64,000 nt of DNA from Epilithonimonas hungarica. Its GTDB lineage: Bacteria; Bacteroidota; Bacteroidia; Flavobacteriales; Weeksellaceae. The DNA lies in NCBI RefSeq assembly GCF_900102265.1, contig NZ_FNBH01000004.1, positions 310,001 through 374,000 on the forward strand, given 5' to 3'. Shown here in pieces: positions 34,955-43,842 of this stretch. Made by a program: the position numbers and the translations under genes. Under the pieces are notes generated by a model. It made no database searches. It had not been told where the DNA came from and saw only the letters and a program-made list of their open reading frames with translations. The stretch's first letter is position 1. Each line of letters opens with the position of its first letter.

Positions 34955-34990
34955 AAAGGGGCAGGAGCTTTTAAGTCCCTGTCCTTTTTT
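34955..34990 (+). terminator. Intrinsic terminator about 190 bases after the AraC gene
   Basis: AAAGGGGCAGG (34955-34965) pairs with CCTGTCCTTT (34979-34988), allowing two G-T pairs, and runs into a T tract. It is far from the AraC stop codon at 34763, so it ends either a long 3' tail or a separate short transcript. Confidence 0.75.
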
Positions 34991-35025
34991 ATTTGAAAAT
35001 AATTGTATGTGTCATATTAATTAGT

Positions 35026-35241
35026 ATGAAATCGATCGATAATTTACAAGATCTTACAAAAAAGATCTTTGAGGTAACAGTCAAAATCCAGACATTATAT
35101 CCGGAATTATATTTTCTTTTAAATGAGACCCCTTTGTTTATGTCGCAAAATGAGAAATATATTACACCTAAAGACCTAAAGCAATATCTTACATCTATAA
35201 GAATGCAGCTTTTTACTTTTGAAAAAGAAATGGCGAAATGA
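35026..35241 (+). CDS. Small protein of unknown function
   Basis: This 71-residue protein starts at the ATG at 35026 (MKSIDNLQDLTKKIFEV). It looks helical, with LYPELYFLLNETPLFMSQ and a C-terminal charged helix. A longer open frame exists upstream but begins with codons typical of non-coding sequence. Its TGA overlaps the ATG of the next gene (ATGA), so the two are coupled. No family recognised beyond a feeling that it is common in Chryseobacterium. Confidence 0.6.
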   Translation: MKSIDNLQDLTKKIFEVTVKIQTLYPELYFLLNETPLFMSQNEKYITPKDLKQYLTSIRMQLFTFEKEMAK

Positions 35242-35507
35242 AAACAATTAAGCTATATAAATTTAAAGATTCCATTAGCCGGGAAATGCCTTTTCTGGGA
35301 GAAAAAAGTATCCTCAGCTCGCTTAATGACCTGATGGCAATTGACCTTATTGATACAGAAAAAATAGCAGAATATACAGTCGATGTTCCTGATGATTTTA
35401 GTTTCGAGAACTATAGCAATGAAGAATTGATGAAATTATGTGAGATCTCGCGAAATGTAATTGACCATCATTTTATAATGACTCTCAATGATTATGATGT
35501 TATCTGA
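35238..35507 (+). CDS. Small acidic protein of unknown function
   Basis: This 89-residue protein overlaps the preceding gene by ATGA. It is acidic and probably helical, with LMAIDLIDTEKIAEYTVDVPDDFSF and NEELMKLCEISRNVIDHH. It has neither a signal peptide nor a membrane segment. The pair may form a small toxin-antitoxin-like or regulatory unit, but I see no motif to support that. Confidence 0.55.
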   Translation: MKTIKLYKFKDSISREMPFLGEKSILSSLNDLMAIDLIDTEKIAEYTVDVPDDFSFENYSNEELMKLCEISRNVIDHHFIMTLNDYDVI

Positions 35508-35991
35508 TCTTTAAAGATCACGATTATTTCAGCATTAGGAAAGGAATGTTATCAAACTTGATATCGTTACCGGCCGTTATCCATTCTTATGTTTGACTTT
35601 ACGCAGCTGTTTCCCTTTACTTACACCAACGTGAATTTAGAAAACAGAATCCTCAAACCCGAAACCATTATAATGCGTAAGGTTCGGTTTATGATTCATT
35701 TTTAATTCTTCCTCATACAGATTTGTTGTGTGATAACTATATCTATATCAGAATTCCAGTCTGGCTTTGAGAGATTTATAATCTTTTGCATAATTTCTTT
35801 AAAACACTTTGTTGGGCAAGTATTTCTAGATATTCTAGGATTGTCAGAGCCAGGAAGTACTATGGTATAATATCTGTATAAAAATAAATATGATTTGTGT
35901 ATTTATATTTAAATATTAATGCTGATATTTAAATATTTTATAATTATGACTGTGGTGTTTGTTGAGTTGCTAATCAATTAAATCTTCGGAT
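35508..35991. other. 484-bp gap with no gene recognised
   Basis: No open frame of useful length on either strand. It is AT-rich, with a somewhat GC-richer core around 35570-35690. The last 100 bases before the T9SS gene are very AT-rich and presumably hold its promoter, though I cannot mark a good -33/-7 pair. Confidence 0.4.
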
Positions 35992-38900
35992 ATGAGAAAT
36001 TTAATAGTACTGATCACATTGATCTATAGTCAATTTCTTTATTCGCAAACCTGTTCTAATGTTACTGCTACTGATATTTTTGGCAATACATCAACACAAC
36101 TGAGTTGCGGAACTGGTGCATGTATAGGATTAACGGTTAATAATATCCCAGCAACGTTTCTTACCACTTCATATCAAGTCGAGCCACAAAACTACGCTCC
36201 AGCTATTCCTTTCAACCAAGGAACGCCTCTGAATGCAGACACCGACGATACTTTTTCGGATATCATTCCTCTTCCCTTTAATTTTTGTTTTTATGGCGAA
36301 ACATATGATAAGCTGGTGGTCAGTACAAATGGATTTATCACTTTTGATACAAAACAAGCAGGCTTGGCCAGTAACCCGAATATATTGGAAGCTAATCCAA
36401 GTGCTCTTCTTCCAAAAAATTCCATATTTGGAGTAATGCAAGATCTGATCTTTTCCAAAACAGGAGAAGGAGATATCTATTATAGCGTTATGGGAACCGC
36501 ACCTTGTAGAAAATTTGTCATTAGTTTCTATAAAGCGAGGATTACAGGTTGTACAGATACTTCTACTTTTCAAATTGTATTGTCTGAGTTTTCTAATGAA
36601 ATAGATGTCATAGTGGAAAATAAACCTCTGCCTTGTGGAACTGCAAAATTCAAAGAATCACTTATTGGTATAATGAATGCAGAAGGGAACGACGGGTTGT
36701 CTCCATCCGGAAGGAATGCTGTTGTATGGCAGTCTGGCAACGAGGGTTGGAAATTTAGACCTGCAGGTGCTGAGGTGCAACCCAATATAGTTTGGAAAAA
36801 CTCATCTGGTCAAATTGTCGGGAATACAGCCACAATCGATGCCTGCCCGACTAAAAATGAAAAATACACTGTGACCCTTGATTATTTGGTCTGTACGAAA
36901 AGTTTCACGATGAGCGATGATATTGATGTGACGTATGGCCAAAGCGGAGGAAGTGCGCCAGTAATAAACAGCCCTGTAAGTTTTAGTTATACATTATGTG
37001 ATAATAATGCAGATAATACGGAACTTTTCAATTGGAATACTATGGTCACGCCCTTGATCACAACAGATCCCACAGTAAATGTTAGATACTACAACACACT
37101 TTCAGCGGCAGAACAAGGTGGTGCCGGAATAAGCAATATAAAAGGAGGGAGGTATACTGTCTATGCAAGAGTGACCAATCAAAGTGGTTGCTACACAATC
37201 GGAATTATAAATATGAACATTACCTTCCTCGAGAAGATAGAAGCTACTGATATCAAAAAACTATACTGTTTTGATGGTAAGGAAGATTTTGCGGTGGACC
37301 TGAATACACTTTATCCTGAGATGCTTATTACGCCCATATCTAAAATCACAAAGGTAAGTTTTTATGTGACCCAGACTGATGCAACGATACCAAATGAAGC
37401 CGCATCTGTACCACCAAATCAAATTCTCACAAAAGATGGTAATCTGGTGGTGTATACTTATTTCGTTCGTTTCGAAAATGCTGATGGCTGTTTTACAGTC
37501 AAGAAAATTACAATAGAACTGCGAAATCCTTTTACTGCATCAAATCAGAATATTTGTGATTTCAGGAATGATGGAGTAGAGAACGTTATTTTAAACAGCT
37601 TGAATAGTGCTGTTGCCGCAGGTCAACCTGTGAAGGTCAGTTATTTTCCAGATCCTGCATTGGCAAATGCAAATACTGGCGCCATAACAACCTATCAGCT
37701 TGATAATTCTAGCGGATCGTCTGTCATATATGTCCGATTAGACATGGCTGCAGATAATGGAAACTGTTTCAGGGTTTATCCGGTTTCACTTACACTCGTA
37801 GCGAGTCCAATTCTTACAAAAGACTTTTTAGCTGCGGATCTTGGGTTGATGTGTGATAATAACAATGATGGTTCCGAACCGGTAGATCTTACACAATTTC
37901 AAAAGGAAATATATTCAGGAACGGAGCAATTTAATTATACTTACTATCAAAGTTATAATTCTAATACAGGTGTATTAGGGAATAGAATAGCAGACCCGAA
38001 AGCTTTCAAGATAAGCCAAGATACTGATGTATATGTAAGGGTTGCCAAAGGGGCTTGTTTCGCCGTGGCAAAGATTGCCCTTAATTTTAGTTTTCTTCCG
38101 GCTGTCATTCTTCAATCCGGGATTATTTCAAAATGTGATAAAGGCTATGATTATGGTGAAACATACGATCTGAATGACGCCATAGAGAAAATGTATCTGC
38201 CAACACAAAATACTGATGTGATTACTGATATAGAAATTACTTACCATGCGACCCAAGAAGATGCAAACGAAGGTGTTTTGAAAATAAACAATCTTCAAAC
38301 GACCTATTATAATACCGTTACTTATTGGGCAAGGTTCCAGTCAAAGAATTCGCAGTGTTTTTCCGTCGCACCAATTGTTTTAAAAACTTATTTCCCGCCA
38401 AAAGCGATTCCTTCTACCATTAAGGTTTGCGATAGTAATATAGACGGAACTCCTGAAGTTAATTTATTATTACCAGAATTTACAGAAAATATGGTGAGTG
38501 AGACGGCCCCGGAAAATAATTTTAGATTTTATCTTACTTTGGCTGATGTTGCTGCAGACAGACCTATCCAAGATCCGGAAAGATTTTCACATAAACCTTT
38601 TCCAAGCAGGATCTATGTTCTGGTAGAAAACATCGCGGGATGTTTCACTTTACCTTCTACAATAGATTTCATATTAGGCACAGCACTTTCTGTAGATAAC
38701 GATACTTTTACGCTTGAACAGTGTGATGATGCCAATGATGGAAAGGAAACCATTGATATTACCCAATTTCAAGATCAGATATATAAACCAACAGCTATCT
38801 ATTCCTATTATCCGACATTGAATGACCTTAATGCGGACACTAATAAGATAACGACACCTTCGGCTTATCAATATGATAATCGCTTACATCCACCTGTCAT

Positions 38901-39681
38901 CTTTGTAAAAGTAGAGGAGACCGGTTCTGGGGCTTGTCCCGCATTGGTTAAGATCAATATCCGTTTGAAAAAAGCACCTGTGTTTGAGCTGGAAGACTAT
39001 TATTTTTGTCCTGGTGTGGGAATCAGGATAGAACCAGATCTATCCTTTCTGGATCCTAGAGAATACATCTGGAAAAACCCTGCAGGAGAAATCATATCAA
39101 AAGAAAAATATATAGACAATATAAAGACGGAAGGGATTTACTCGCTTACCATTCAGAGTGGTAATACTTGCAGTCATACAGACTATTTTGAAGTGAAACC
39201 CTATGAGCTTCCTGTTATCACGCAATTGATCGGACTGTCTTTTACCTCTTATCAGGTGATTGCTACTGGAAGCAGGAAAATTGTTTATTCTATTGATGGT
39301 ACGAATTGGCAAGACTCCAATGTTTTTGAAAACTTGCCACCGGGTCTTGTTACTTTTTATGTCAGGTATGAAGATTCTGAATGCTTGGGTGATAGCAAAG
39401 ATGGTTTGTCCGTAAAAGTTATGAATGTGATAACACCGAATGAGGATAATTTAAACGACAGATGGTCATTCAGAAATCTGGATGTTTTTAAAAATGTACC
39501 TTCCAATCTCAAAATATATGATAGAAACGGAGTTTTGGTCTATGAACAGGAAAGTACAGAAAGTTTTATTTGGGACGGAAAATTTAATGGAAGAAGTTTG
39601 CCAACCGCAAGTTATTGGTATATCATGGTCTTGCCTGATAGAACAGTTACCGGATGGATACTTTTAAAAAACAGGAATTGA
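35992..39681 (+). CDS. Large repeat protein with T9SS type B sorting domain
   Basis: This 1229-residue protein has a signal peptide ending SQFLYSQ. An N-terminal domain (about 20-270) has FNFCFYGETYDKLVVSTNGFITF, a motif of extracellular lectin-like modules. Then at least seven modules of about 95 residues follow, each starting C-D-x-N-x-D-G-x-E with D/N-L after it, near residues 336, 425, 520, 620, 713, 812 and 910. The C-terminal 80 residues (VMNVITPNEDNLNDRW...YWYIMVLPD) form the type B (gliding-motility/CHU_C type) signal for secretion through T9SS to the cell surface. Adhesion is a likely role. Confidence 0.85.
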   Translation: MRNLIVLITLIYSQFLYSQTCSNVTATDIFGNTSTQLSCGTGACIGLTVNNIPATFLTTSYQVEPQNYAPAIPFNQGTPLNADTDDTFSDIIPLPFNFCFYGETYDKLVVSTNGFITFDTKQAGLASNPNILEANPSALLPKNSIFGVMQDLIFSKTGEGDIYYSVMGTAPCRKFVISFYKARITGCTDTSTFQIVLSEFSNEIDVIVENKPLPCGTAKFKESLIGIMNAEGNDGLSPSGRNAVVWQSGNEGWKFRPAGAEVQPNIVWKNSSGQIVGNTATIDACPTKNEKYTVTLDYLVCTKSFTMSDDIDVTYGQSGGSAPVINSPVSFSYTLCDNNADNTELFNWNTMVTPLITTDPTVNVRYYNTLSAAEQGGAGISNIKGGRYTVYARVTNQSGCYTIGIINMNITFLEKIEATDIKKLYCFDGKEDFAVDLNTLYPEMLITPISKITKVSFYVTQTDATIPNEAASVPPNQILTKDGNLVVYTYFVRFENADGCFTVKKITIELRNPFTASNQNICDFRNDGVENVILNSLNSAVAAGQPVKVSYFPDPALANANTGAITTYQLDNSSGSSVIYVRLDMAADNGNCFRVYPVSLTLVASPILTKDFLAADLGLMCDNNNDGSEPVDLTQFQKEIYSGTEQFNYTYYQSYNSNTGVLGNRIADPKAFKISQDTDVYVRVAKGACFAVAKIALNFSFLPAVILQSGIISKCDKGYDYGETYDLNDAIEKMYLPTQNTDVITDIEITYHATQEDANEGVLKINNLQTTYYNTVTYWARFQSKNSQCFSVAPIVLKTYFPPKAIPSTIKVCDSNIDGTPEVNLLLPEFTENMVSETAPENNFRFYLTLADVAADRPIQDPERFSHKPFPSRIYVLVENIAGCFTLPSTIDFILGTALSVDNDTFTLEQCDDANDGKETIDITQFQDQIYKPTAIYSYYPTLNDLNADTNKITTPSAYQYDNRLHPPVIFVKVEETGSGACPALVKINIRLKKAPVFELEDYYFCPGVGIRIEPDLSFLDPREYIWKNPAGEIISKEKYIDNIKTEGIYSLTIQSGNTCSHTDYFEVKPYELPVITQLIGLSFTSYQVIATGSRKIVYSIDGTNWQDSNVFENLPPGLVTFYVRYEDSECLGDSKDGLSVKVMNVITPNEDNLNDRWSFRNLDVFKNVPSNLKIYDRNGVLVYEQESTESFIWDGKFNGRSLPTASYWYIMVLPDRTVTGWILLKNRN

Positions 39682-39790
39682 TCCTGATAAGACTTGATCT
39701 TTGTTTTGGCATTGTATTATGCTTTGTTGAGCTAATAATCTATATAAACTTATTTAAAACCGTTCTTAACAAAACATTGTTTAAATTTGA

Positions 39791-40183
39791 ATGGTGAAAA
39801 AGTTGATTTCCATAGTGTTTCTTACTTTATATTTGGTTTCTACAACCGAATTGTATCAGCTTTTAAAAATTCCTGTTTTAGTTGAACATTATTTTGAGCA
39901 TAAAGCACTCAATCCGGAAATGCCTTTGGTCGCTTTTCTTAAAACACATTACGATCATCCTGCAAAAGACGGAGATTATGGTAAGGACAGAAAGCTTCCG
40001 TTCATTGTCCATTCCAATACATTGACCTTGATTTTTACCCTTAGTTCAGGATTTATTTTTGAATCTAAGAATAATAACTTCAAAGAATCCCGATCACATA
40101 AAATTCCGTCCAAAGATGAAGACTTTTGCTATAAGGGATTCGCTGGTTCGGTCTGGGAACCACCAAAAATTTTGTTTTCATAA
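39791..40183 (+). CDS. Small exported protein upstream of thioredoxin-like gene
   Basis: This 130-residue protein begins with a signal or membrane segment (MVKKLISIVFLTLYLVSTTELYQL) and has LKIPVLVEHYFEHKALNPEMPLVAFLKTHYDH, a His-rich conserved-looking block, and a CYKGF near the end. I do not know the family name; similar small proteins sit near metal or redox genes in Bacteroidetes. It ends 68 bases before the thioredoxin-like gene and is probably the first gene of that operon. A TAAATTTG box at 39782 is too close to the ATG to be its promoter. Confidence 0.6.
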   Translation: MVKKLISIVFLTLYLVSTTELYQLLKIPVLVEHYFEHKALNPEMPLVAFLKTHYDHPAKDGDYGKDRKLPFIVHSNTLTLIFTLSSGFIFESKNNNFKESRSHKIPSKDEDFCYKGFAGSVWEPPKILFS

Positions 40184-40251
40184 CTATGTTTAAAACAGTT
40201 TTTTGTAATTTAAAAACTGCGTTCCGTCAAACAAAATTTCATTTAAATCCT

Positions 40252-40698
40252 ATGAAAACAATATTTTCAACCCTGTTTTTGGTTGTGTTTTCAGTCGTTT
40301 TTCACGCTCAAAACAAGTGGGAAACAGCAAAAAAAACAGCATTAGAGAATAAAGAACTTATTCTTCTCAACTTTTCTGGTTCAGACTGGTGTATCCCGTG
40401 CATCAAACTTCATAAGAACATTATTGAAACTGAAGATTTTAAGAAACTGGAAACCGAAAATGTCATTGTATATCTCAATGCGGATTTTCCGAGAAATAAA
40501 AAAAATCAGCTTTCTGCCGAACTCAAAAAAGAAAATGCTTCACTTGCCGATCAGTATAACCAAAAGGGAATTTTTCCCTACACGCTTTTATTAAATGCTG
40601 AAGGGAAAGTTCTCAAAACTTGGGAAGGTCTTATTCCCGGTGATGCTTTGGCGTTCAGCAAAGAGATCAGAGAAATCAAAGAAACTCAAAAACAATAA
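40252..40698 (+). CDS. Exported thioredoxin-like protein with CIPC active site
   Basis: From the ATG at 40252 it is 148 residues with a signal peptide (MKTIFSTLFLVVFSVVFHAQ). The thioredoxin fold is shown by LILLNFSGSDWCIPCIKLHKNI, with the redox pair CIPC where CGPC is usual, and IFPYTLLLNAEGKVL with the cis-Pro region. It would act in the periplasm as an oxidoreductase or thiol reductase. The frame from 40186 adds 22 residues that are not signal-like and was rejected. It is 6 bases before the apbE-like gene. Confidence 0.85.
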   Translation: MKTIFSTLFLVVFSVVFHAQNKWETAKKTALENKELILLNFSGSDWCIPCIKLHKNIIETEDFKKLETENVIVYLNADFPRNKKNQLSAELKKENASLADQYNQKGIFPYTLLLNAEGKVLKTWEGLIPGDALAFSKEIREIKETQKQ

Positions 40699-40704
40699 AC
40701 TTAT

Positions 40705-41631
40705 ATGTTGAGAGAATTCAAAAGACCTCAAAAATTAATGGGGAATGCTTTTGAAATTACCGTTGTTGATAGAGACGAAATATCTGCAAATCGTCACATC
40801 GATGCTGCGATTGACGAGATACGCAGAATTGAAAGACTTTTAACAACCTTTAATGATGGAAGTCAAACCAATCTTATCAACCGAAATGCAGGAATACAAC
40901 CTGTAAAAGTGGATGCAGAAATTTTTGATTTAATTGAAAGAAGCATCAGGATCAGCAAAATTACCGATGGATATTTTGATATTTCTTATGGAGGTATCGA
41001 TAAAAGTTTTTGGAATTTTGACCGTGAAATGCAGCAACTTCCAGATCCGGAATTGATCAAAGACCATTTGAAATTGGTTAATTATCAGAACATTATTTTG
41101 GATCCGGCAAACCAAACTGTATTTCTGAAAGAACAAGGAATGCGCATTGGTTTCGGAGGTATCGGTAAGGGTTACGCTGCAGAAATGGCGAAAAGGCTTC
41201 TTCAGCAAAGAGGTGTTGTTTCTGGGATTGTGAATGCTTCCGGAGATTTAACGACTTGGGGAAATCAAGCCGATGGAAAACCCTGGACGATCGGGATTGC
41301 GGATCCGGACCACTCGAAACAGCCATTTTCTTACATGAATATTACAGATATGGCGGTTGCAACTTCCGGAAATTATGAAAAATTTGTCGTGATCAACGGT
41401 AAAAAATACTCCCATACCATCAATCCAAAGACAGGAATGCCGGTTTCGGGCGTGAAAAGTGTCACTGTTTTTTGTCCGAATGCAGAAATAGCCGATGCAA
41501 TGGCCACTCCCGTAAGCATCATGGGAATCGATGCTGCACTAAATATGGTGGATCAAATCAATCATTTAGAATGCGTGATCATCGACGATCAGAATAAGAT
41601 TTATTCATCTCAAAACATCAATTTAAAATGA
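40705..41631 (+). CDS. apbE: FAD:protein FMN transferase (ApbE family)
   Basis: This 308-residue protein has the ApbE pattern: LTTFNDGSQTNLINRNAG, IGFGGIGKGYAAEMAKRLL, GIVNASGDL, SHTINPKTGMPV and ADAMATPVSIMG. ApbE attaches FMN to Ser/Thr of target proteins by a phosphoester bond, using FAD and Mg2+. It has no signal peptide (starts MLREFKRPQ), so it probably works in the cytoplasm or before export. It overlaps the next gene by ATGA (41628-41631). The flavin acceptor is not obvious in this operon. Confidence 0.88.
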   Translation: MLREFKRPQKLMGNAFEITVVDRDEISANRHIDAAIDEIRRIERLLTTFNDGSQTNLINRNAGIQPVKVDAEIFDLIERSIRISKITDGYFDISYGGIDKSFWNFDREMQQLPDPELIKDHLKLVNYQNIILDPANQTVFLKEQGMRIGFGGIGKGYAAEMAKRLLQQRGVVSGIVNASGDLTTWGNQADGKPWTIGIADPDHSKQPFSYMNITDMAVATSGNYEKFVVINGKKYSHTINPKTGMPVSGVKSVTVFCPNAEIADAMATPVSIMGIDAALNMVDQINHLECVIIDDQNKIYSSQNINLK

Positions 41632-41861
41632 AAAGAAATAGTAGAATTAAAATAAAAATAGCGGTGTGTTTTTTTGCGATCGTTGTCTCTGTACAATCTT
41701 GTACAACCGTAAAAGAATATGAAAAAAATAAACTGAACGATGCCGAGATGGCGCTGGGAAACAGAACCATAGAAAAAACGGAGCTGAGTTTTCAGTCATA
41801 CCGGGAAGGCTCTTCCGGAGCGAATGCCGGAAAAGTTGGAGGTGGTTGTGGTTGTAACTAA
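41628..41861 (+). CDS. DUF4266 small Cys/Gly-tailed lipoprotein
   Basis: This 77-residue protein has a lipoprotein signal (VSVQSC, Cys at about 25) and a mature part of about 50 residues ending GKVGGGCGCN. LNDAEMAL and the SFQSYREG block are conserved marks of the family I know as DUF4266. The two cysteines in the CGC tail could bind a metal or be modified. It starts inside the apbE stop codon, so it is translationally coupled. Function is not established. Confidence 0.8.
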   Translation: MKRNSRIKIKIAVCFFAIVVSVQSCTTVKEYEKNKLNDAEMALGNRTIEKTELSFQSYREGSSGANAGKVGGGCGCN

Positions 41862-41897
41862 AATAAGGAGTAGTATCATTTAATTTTGATTTAAAAC

Positions 41898-43067
41898 ATG
41901 AAAAAAATTATAGTAAGTGTCATTGCTCTTTTGGGAATTTTCAACGCAAAAGCCCAGGAAAACACAAGCAACGAACAACCTAAAAAACTAACACTGGATG
42001 AAGCCAATCTGGTTTCAAGTTATTATAAGCAGGATGGAAATAACTCGGCCGTAACCGGAGGAACAGGCTCGGAAAAGCTGAATGATATCTCGAATTCAAT
42101 TGATATCACTTTGGTAAAATATGATAAGAAAGAAAGAAAAAACAAGTTCGGCTTCAGTGTTGGGATCGATCATTATACTTCCGCCTCTTCGGATATGATC
42201 GATCTGAAAGCTAATTCCTCCGCTTCTCACGCCGATACAAGGATCTATCCTGCGCTAAGTTGGAGCAGAGAAAACGAAAGCAAAGGAACGACGATTTTGG
42301 CTGGAGTTTCTGCTTCTTCAGAGTTTGATTATCAATCTTACAGTGCCAATATTGGTTTTGCGAAAAAAACACCCAATAGAATGGGAGAGTTTACCGCAAA
42401 ATTCCAAGCCTATTTTGATCAGGTGAAATTAATCGCTCCCATCGAATTGCGAACTGCAGCAAACGAAGGAACTAGCGGAAGAAATACCTATGCTTTGTCT
42501 TTGGCATATTCTCAAATTATCAACCAAAACTTTCAAGTAGAATTTCTTACAGATGCTGTCCAACAAACTGGTTATTTAAGTTTGCCTTTCCACAGGGTTT
42601 ATTTCAATGATAGCTCCGTTCATCAGGAAACCTTACCAGATACAAGGTTTAAACTTCCGGTAGGAGTAAGGGCGAATTATTTCTTAGGCGATAAGTTCAT
42701 TGTAAGGGCTTATTACCGATATTATACGGATGATTGGGGTTTGAGATCTAATACGATCAGCCTGGAAACGCCTGTGAAAATCTCGCCGTTTGTTTCTGTG
42801 ACGCCTTTTTACAGGTATTATTCACAAAGTGCGGCGAAATATTTTGCGCCTTACCAACAGCACACTGCTTTCGACGATTATTACACCAGCAATTATGATC
42901 TGTCTAAATTCAACAGTAATTTTTACGGAGCTGGAATCAGATTTAATCCTAAAAATGGTCTATTCGGAGTTGAAAGGTTAAATATGCTCGAGATCAGGTA
43001 CGGACATTATACGAAATCTGTCGGGATGACTTCTGATATTATTTCGTTAAATTTAAGATTCAAATAA
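41898..43067 (+). CDS. DUF3570-like outer-membrane beta protein
   Basis: This 389-residue protein has a signal peptide ending NAKAQ. The body alternates polar and aromatic residues in strands typical of an outer-membrane barrel: GFSVGIDHYTSASS, FIVRAYYRYYTDDWGL, SVTPFYRYYSQS, and a last strand SLNLRFK ending in Phe-Lys. It matches my memory of DUF3570, which regularly follows DUF4266. It is probably the surface partner of the small lipoprotein. A terminator follows after 12 bases. Confidence 0.78.
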   Translation: MKKIIVSVIALLGIFNAKAQENTSNEQPKKLTLDEANLVSSYYKQDGNNSAVTGGTGSEKLNDISNSIDITLVKYDKKERKNKFGFSVGIDHYTSASSDMIDLKANSSASHADTRIYPALSWSRENESKGTTILAGVSASSEFDYQSYSANIGFAKKTPNRMGEFTAKFQAYFDQVKLIAPIELRTAANEGTSGRNTYALSLAYSQIINQNFQVEFLTDAVQQTGYLSLPFHRVYFNDSSVHQETLPDTRFKLPVGVRANYFLGDKFIVRAYYRYYTDDWGLRSNTISLETPVKISPFVSVTPFYRYYSQSAAKYFAPYQQHTAFDDYYTSNYDLSKFNSNFYGAGIRFNPKNGLFGVERLNMLEIRYGHYTKSVGMTSDIISLNLRFK

Positions 43068-43079
43068 ATTTTTAATAGC

Positions 43080-43115
43080 TGACTTGTTGAATATTATTTG
43101 ACAAGTCATTTTTTT
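43080..43115 (+). terminator. Terminator of the apbE-DUF4266-DUF3570 operon
   Basis: TGACTTGT (43080-43087) pairs with ACAAGTCA (43101-43108), followed by seven Ts. It falls 12 bases after the DUF3570 stop and 13 bases before the VIT gene start. Confidence 0.8.
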
Positions 43116-43128
43116 AAATGGAAAACGT

Positions 43129-43824
43129 ATGCATCATCAATTAGAAAAACATTACATCAATAGAGTAGGATGGCTTCGTGCAGCGGTTTTAGGAGCGAAT
43201 GATGGCTTGTTATCAACGACGAGTATCGTTATTGGTGTTGCAGCTGCTTCGCCGGAAAGAAATACAATAATTCTCGCCGCTTTGGCCGGAATGATTGCCG
43301 GTGCAATGTCAATGGCTGCAGGCGAATATGTTTCTGTGAGTTCCCAGGGAGACACGGAAAAAGCAGATCTGGCCAGAGAAAAACACGAACTTGAAGAAAT
43401 GCCTGAAATAGAATTGCAGGAGTTGGCAAAAATCTATGAAAGGAGGGGTGTGAGCAAGGAAACGGCTTTGCAAGTTGCCACTGAACTCACGGCGCATGAT
43501 GCTTTGATGGCTCACGCTCACGATGAATTGGGAATTAATGAAATCACACAGGCAAAACCTTTGCTGGCGGCGATGGCTTCATTTGCATCTTTTGGTTTGG
43601 GAGCGTTGCTTCCTTTGGCGGTTTCACTTTTAGCGCCAATCAAGCAAATGGTGTATTTCCAGTATGGATTTTCAATTGTGTTCTTAATGATCTTGGGAGC
43701 AATTTCAGCAAAAACAGGTGGCTCAAAAATGGGAATTGCTGTACTGAGAATTTGCTTTTGGGGAACCGTGGCGATGGGCATTACGGCTTTGATCGGGCAT
43801 CTCTTCGGGGTTTCTGTTGCGTAA
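43129..43824 (+). CDS. VIT family iron/manganese transporter
   Basis: This 231-residue protein has the VIT1/CCC1 order: two helices with LGANDGLLSTTSIVIGVAAA and LAGMIAGAMSMAAGEYVSVSSQ near 22-73, a cytoplasmic acidic helix region with EKHELEEMPEIELQELA, and three C-terminal helices. It exports Fe2+ or Mn2+ from the cytoplasm in exchange for protons in known relatives. It follows the DUF3570 terminator, so it has its own or read-through expression. Confidence 0.88.
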   Translation: MHHQLEKHYINRVGWLRAAVLGANDGLLSTTSIVIGVAAASPERNTIILAALAGMIAGAMSMAAGEYVSVSSQGDTEKADLAREKHELEEMPEIELQELAKIYERRGVSKETALQVATELTAHDALMAHAHDELGINEITQAKPLLAAMASFASFGLGALLPLAVSLLAPIKQMVYFQYGFSIVFLMILGAISAKTGGSKMGIAVLRICFWGTVAMGITALIGHLFGVSVA

Positions 43825-43842
43825 AGATCAATTTATCAGATA

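Noticed and set aside
35508-35991. A decayed gene in the gap before the T9SS protein
   Set aside because: Some stretches look codon-like but all frames are broken within a few dozen codons and no family is recognisable.
36999-38750. Direct DNA repeats suggesting a CRISPR or satellite
   Set aside because: The similarity is at protein level only, in modules of about 95 residues of the T9SS cargo; no conserved DNA repeat-spacer pattern exists.
39782-39789. TAAATTTG as a -7 promoter box for the operon starting at 39791
   Set aside because: It ends one base before the ATG, which leaves no room for a normal leader.
41628-41861. A flavin-acceptor motif in the DUF4266 lipoprotein
   Set aside because: The string is SSGAN; the accepting Ser/Thr after SGA is missing, so it does not meet the known ApbE target pattern.
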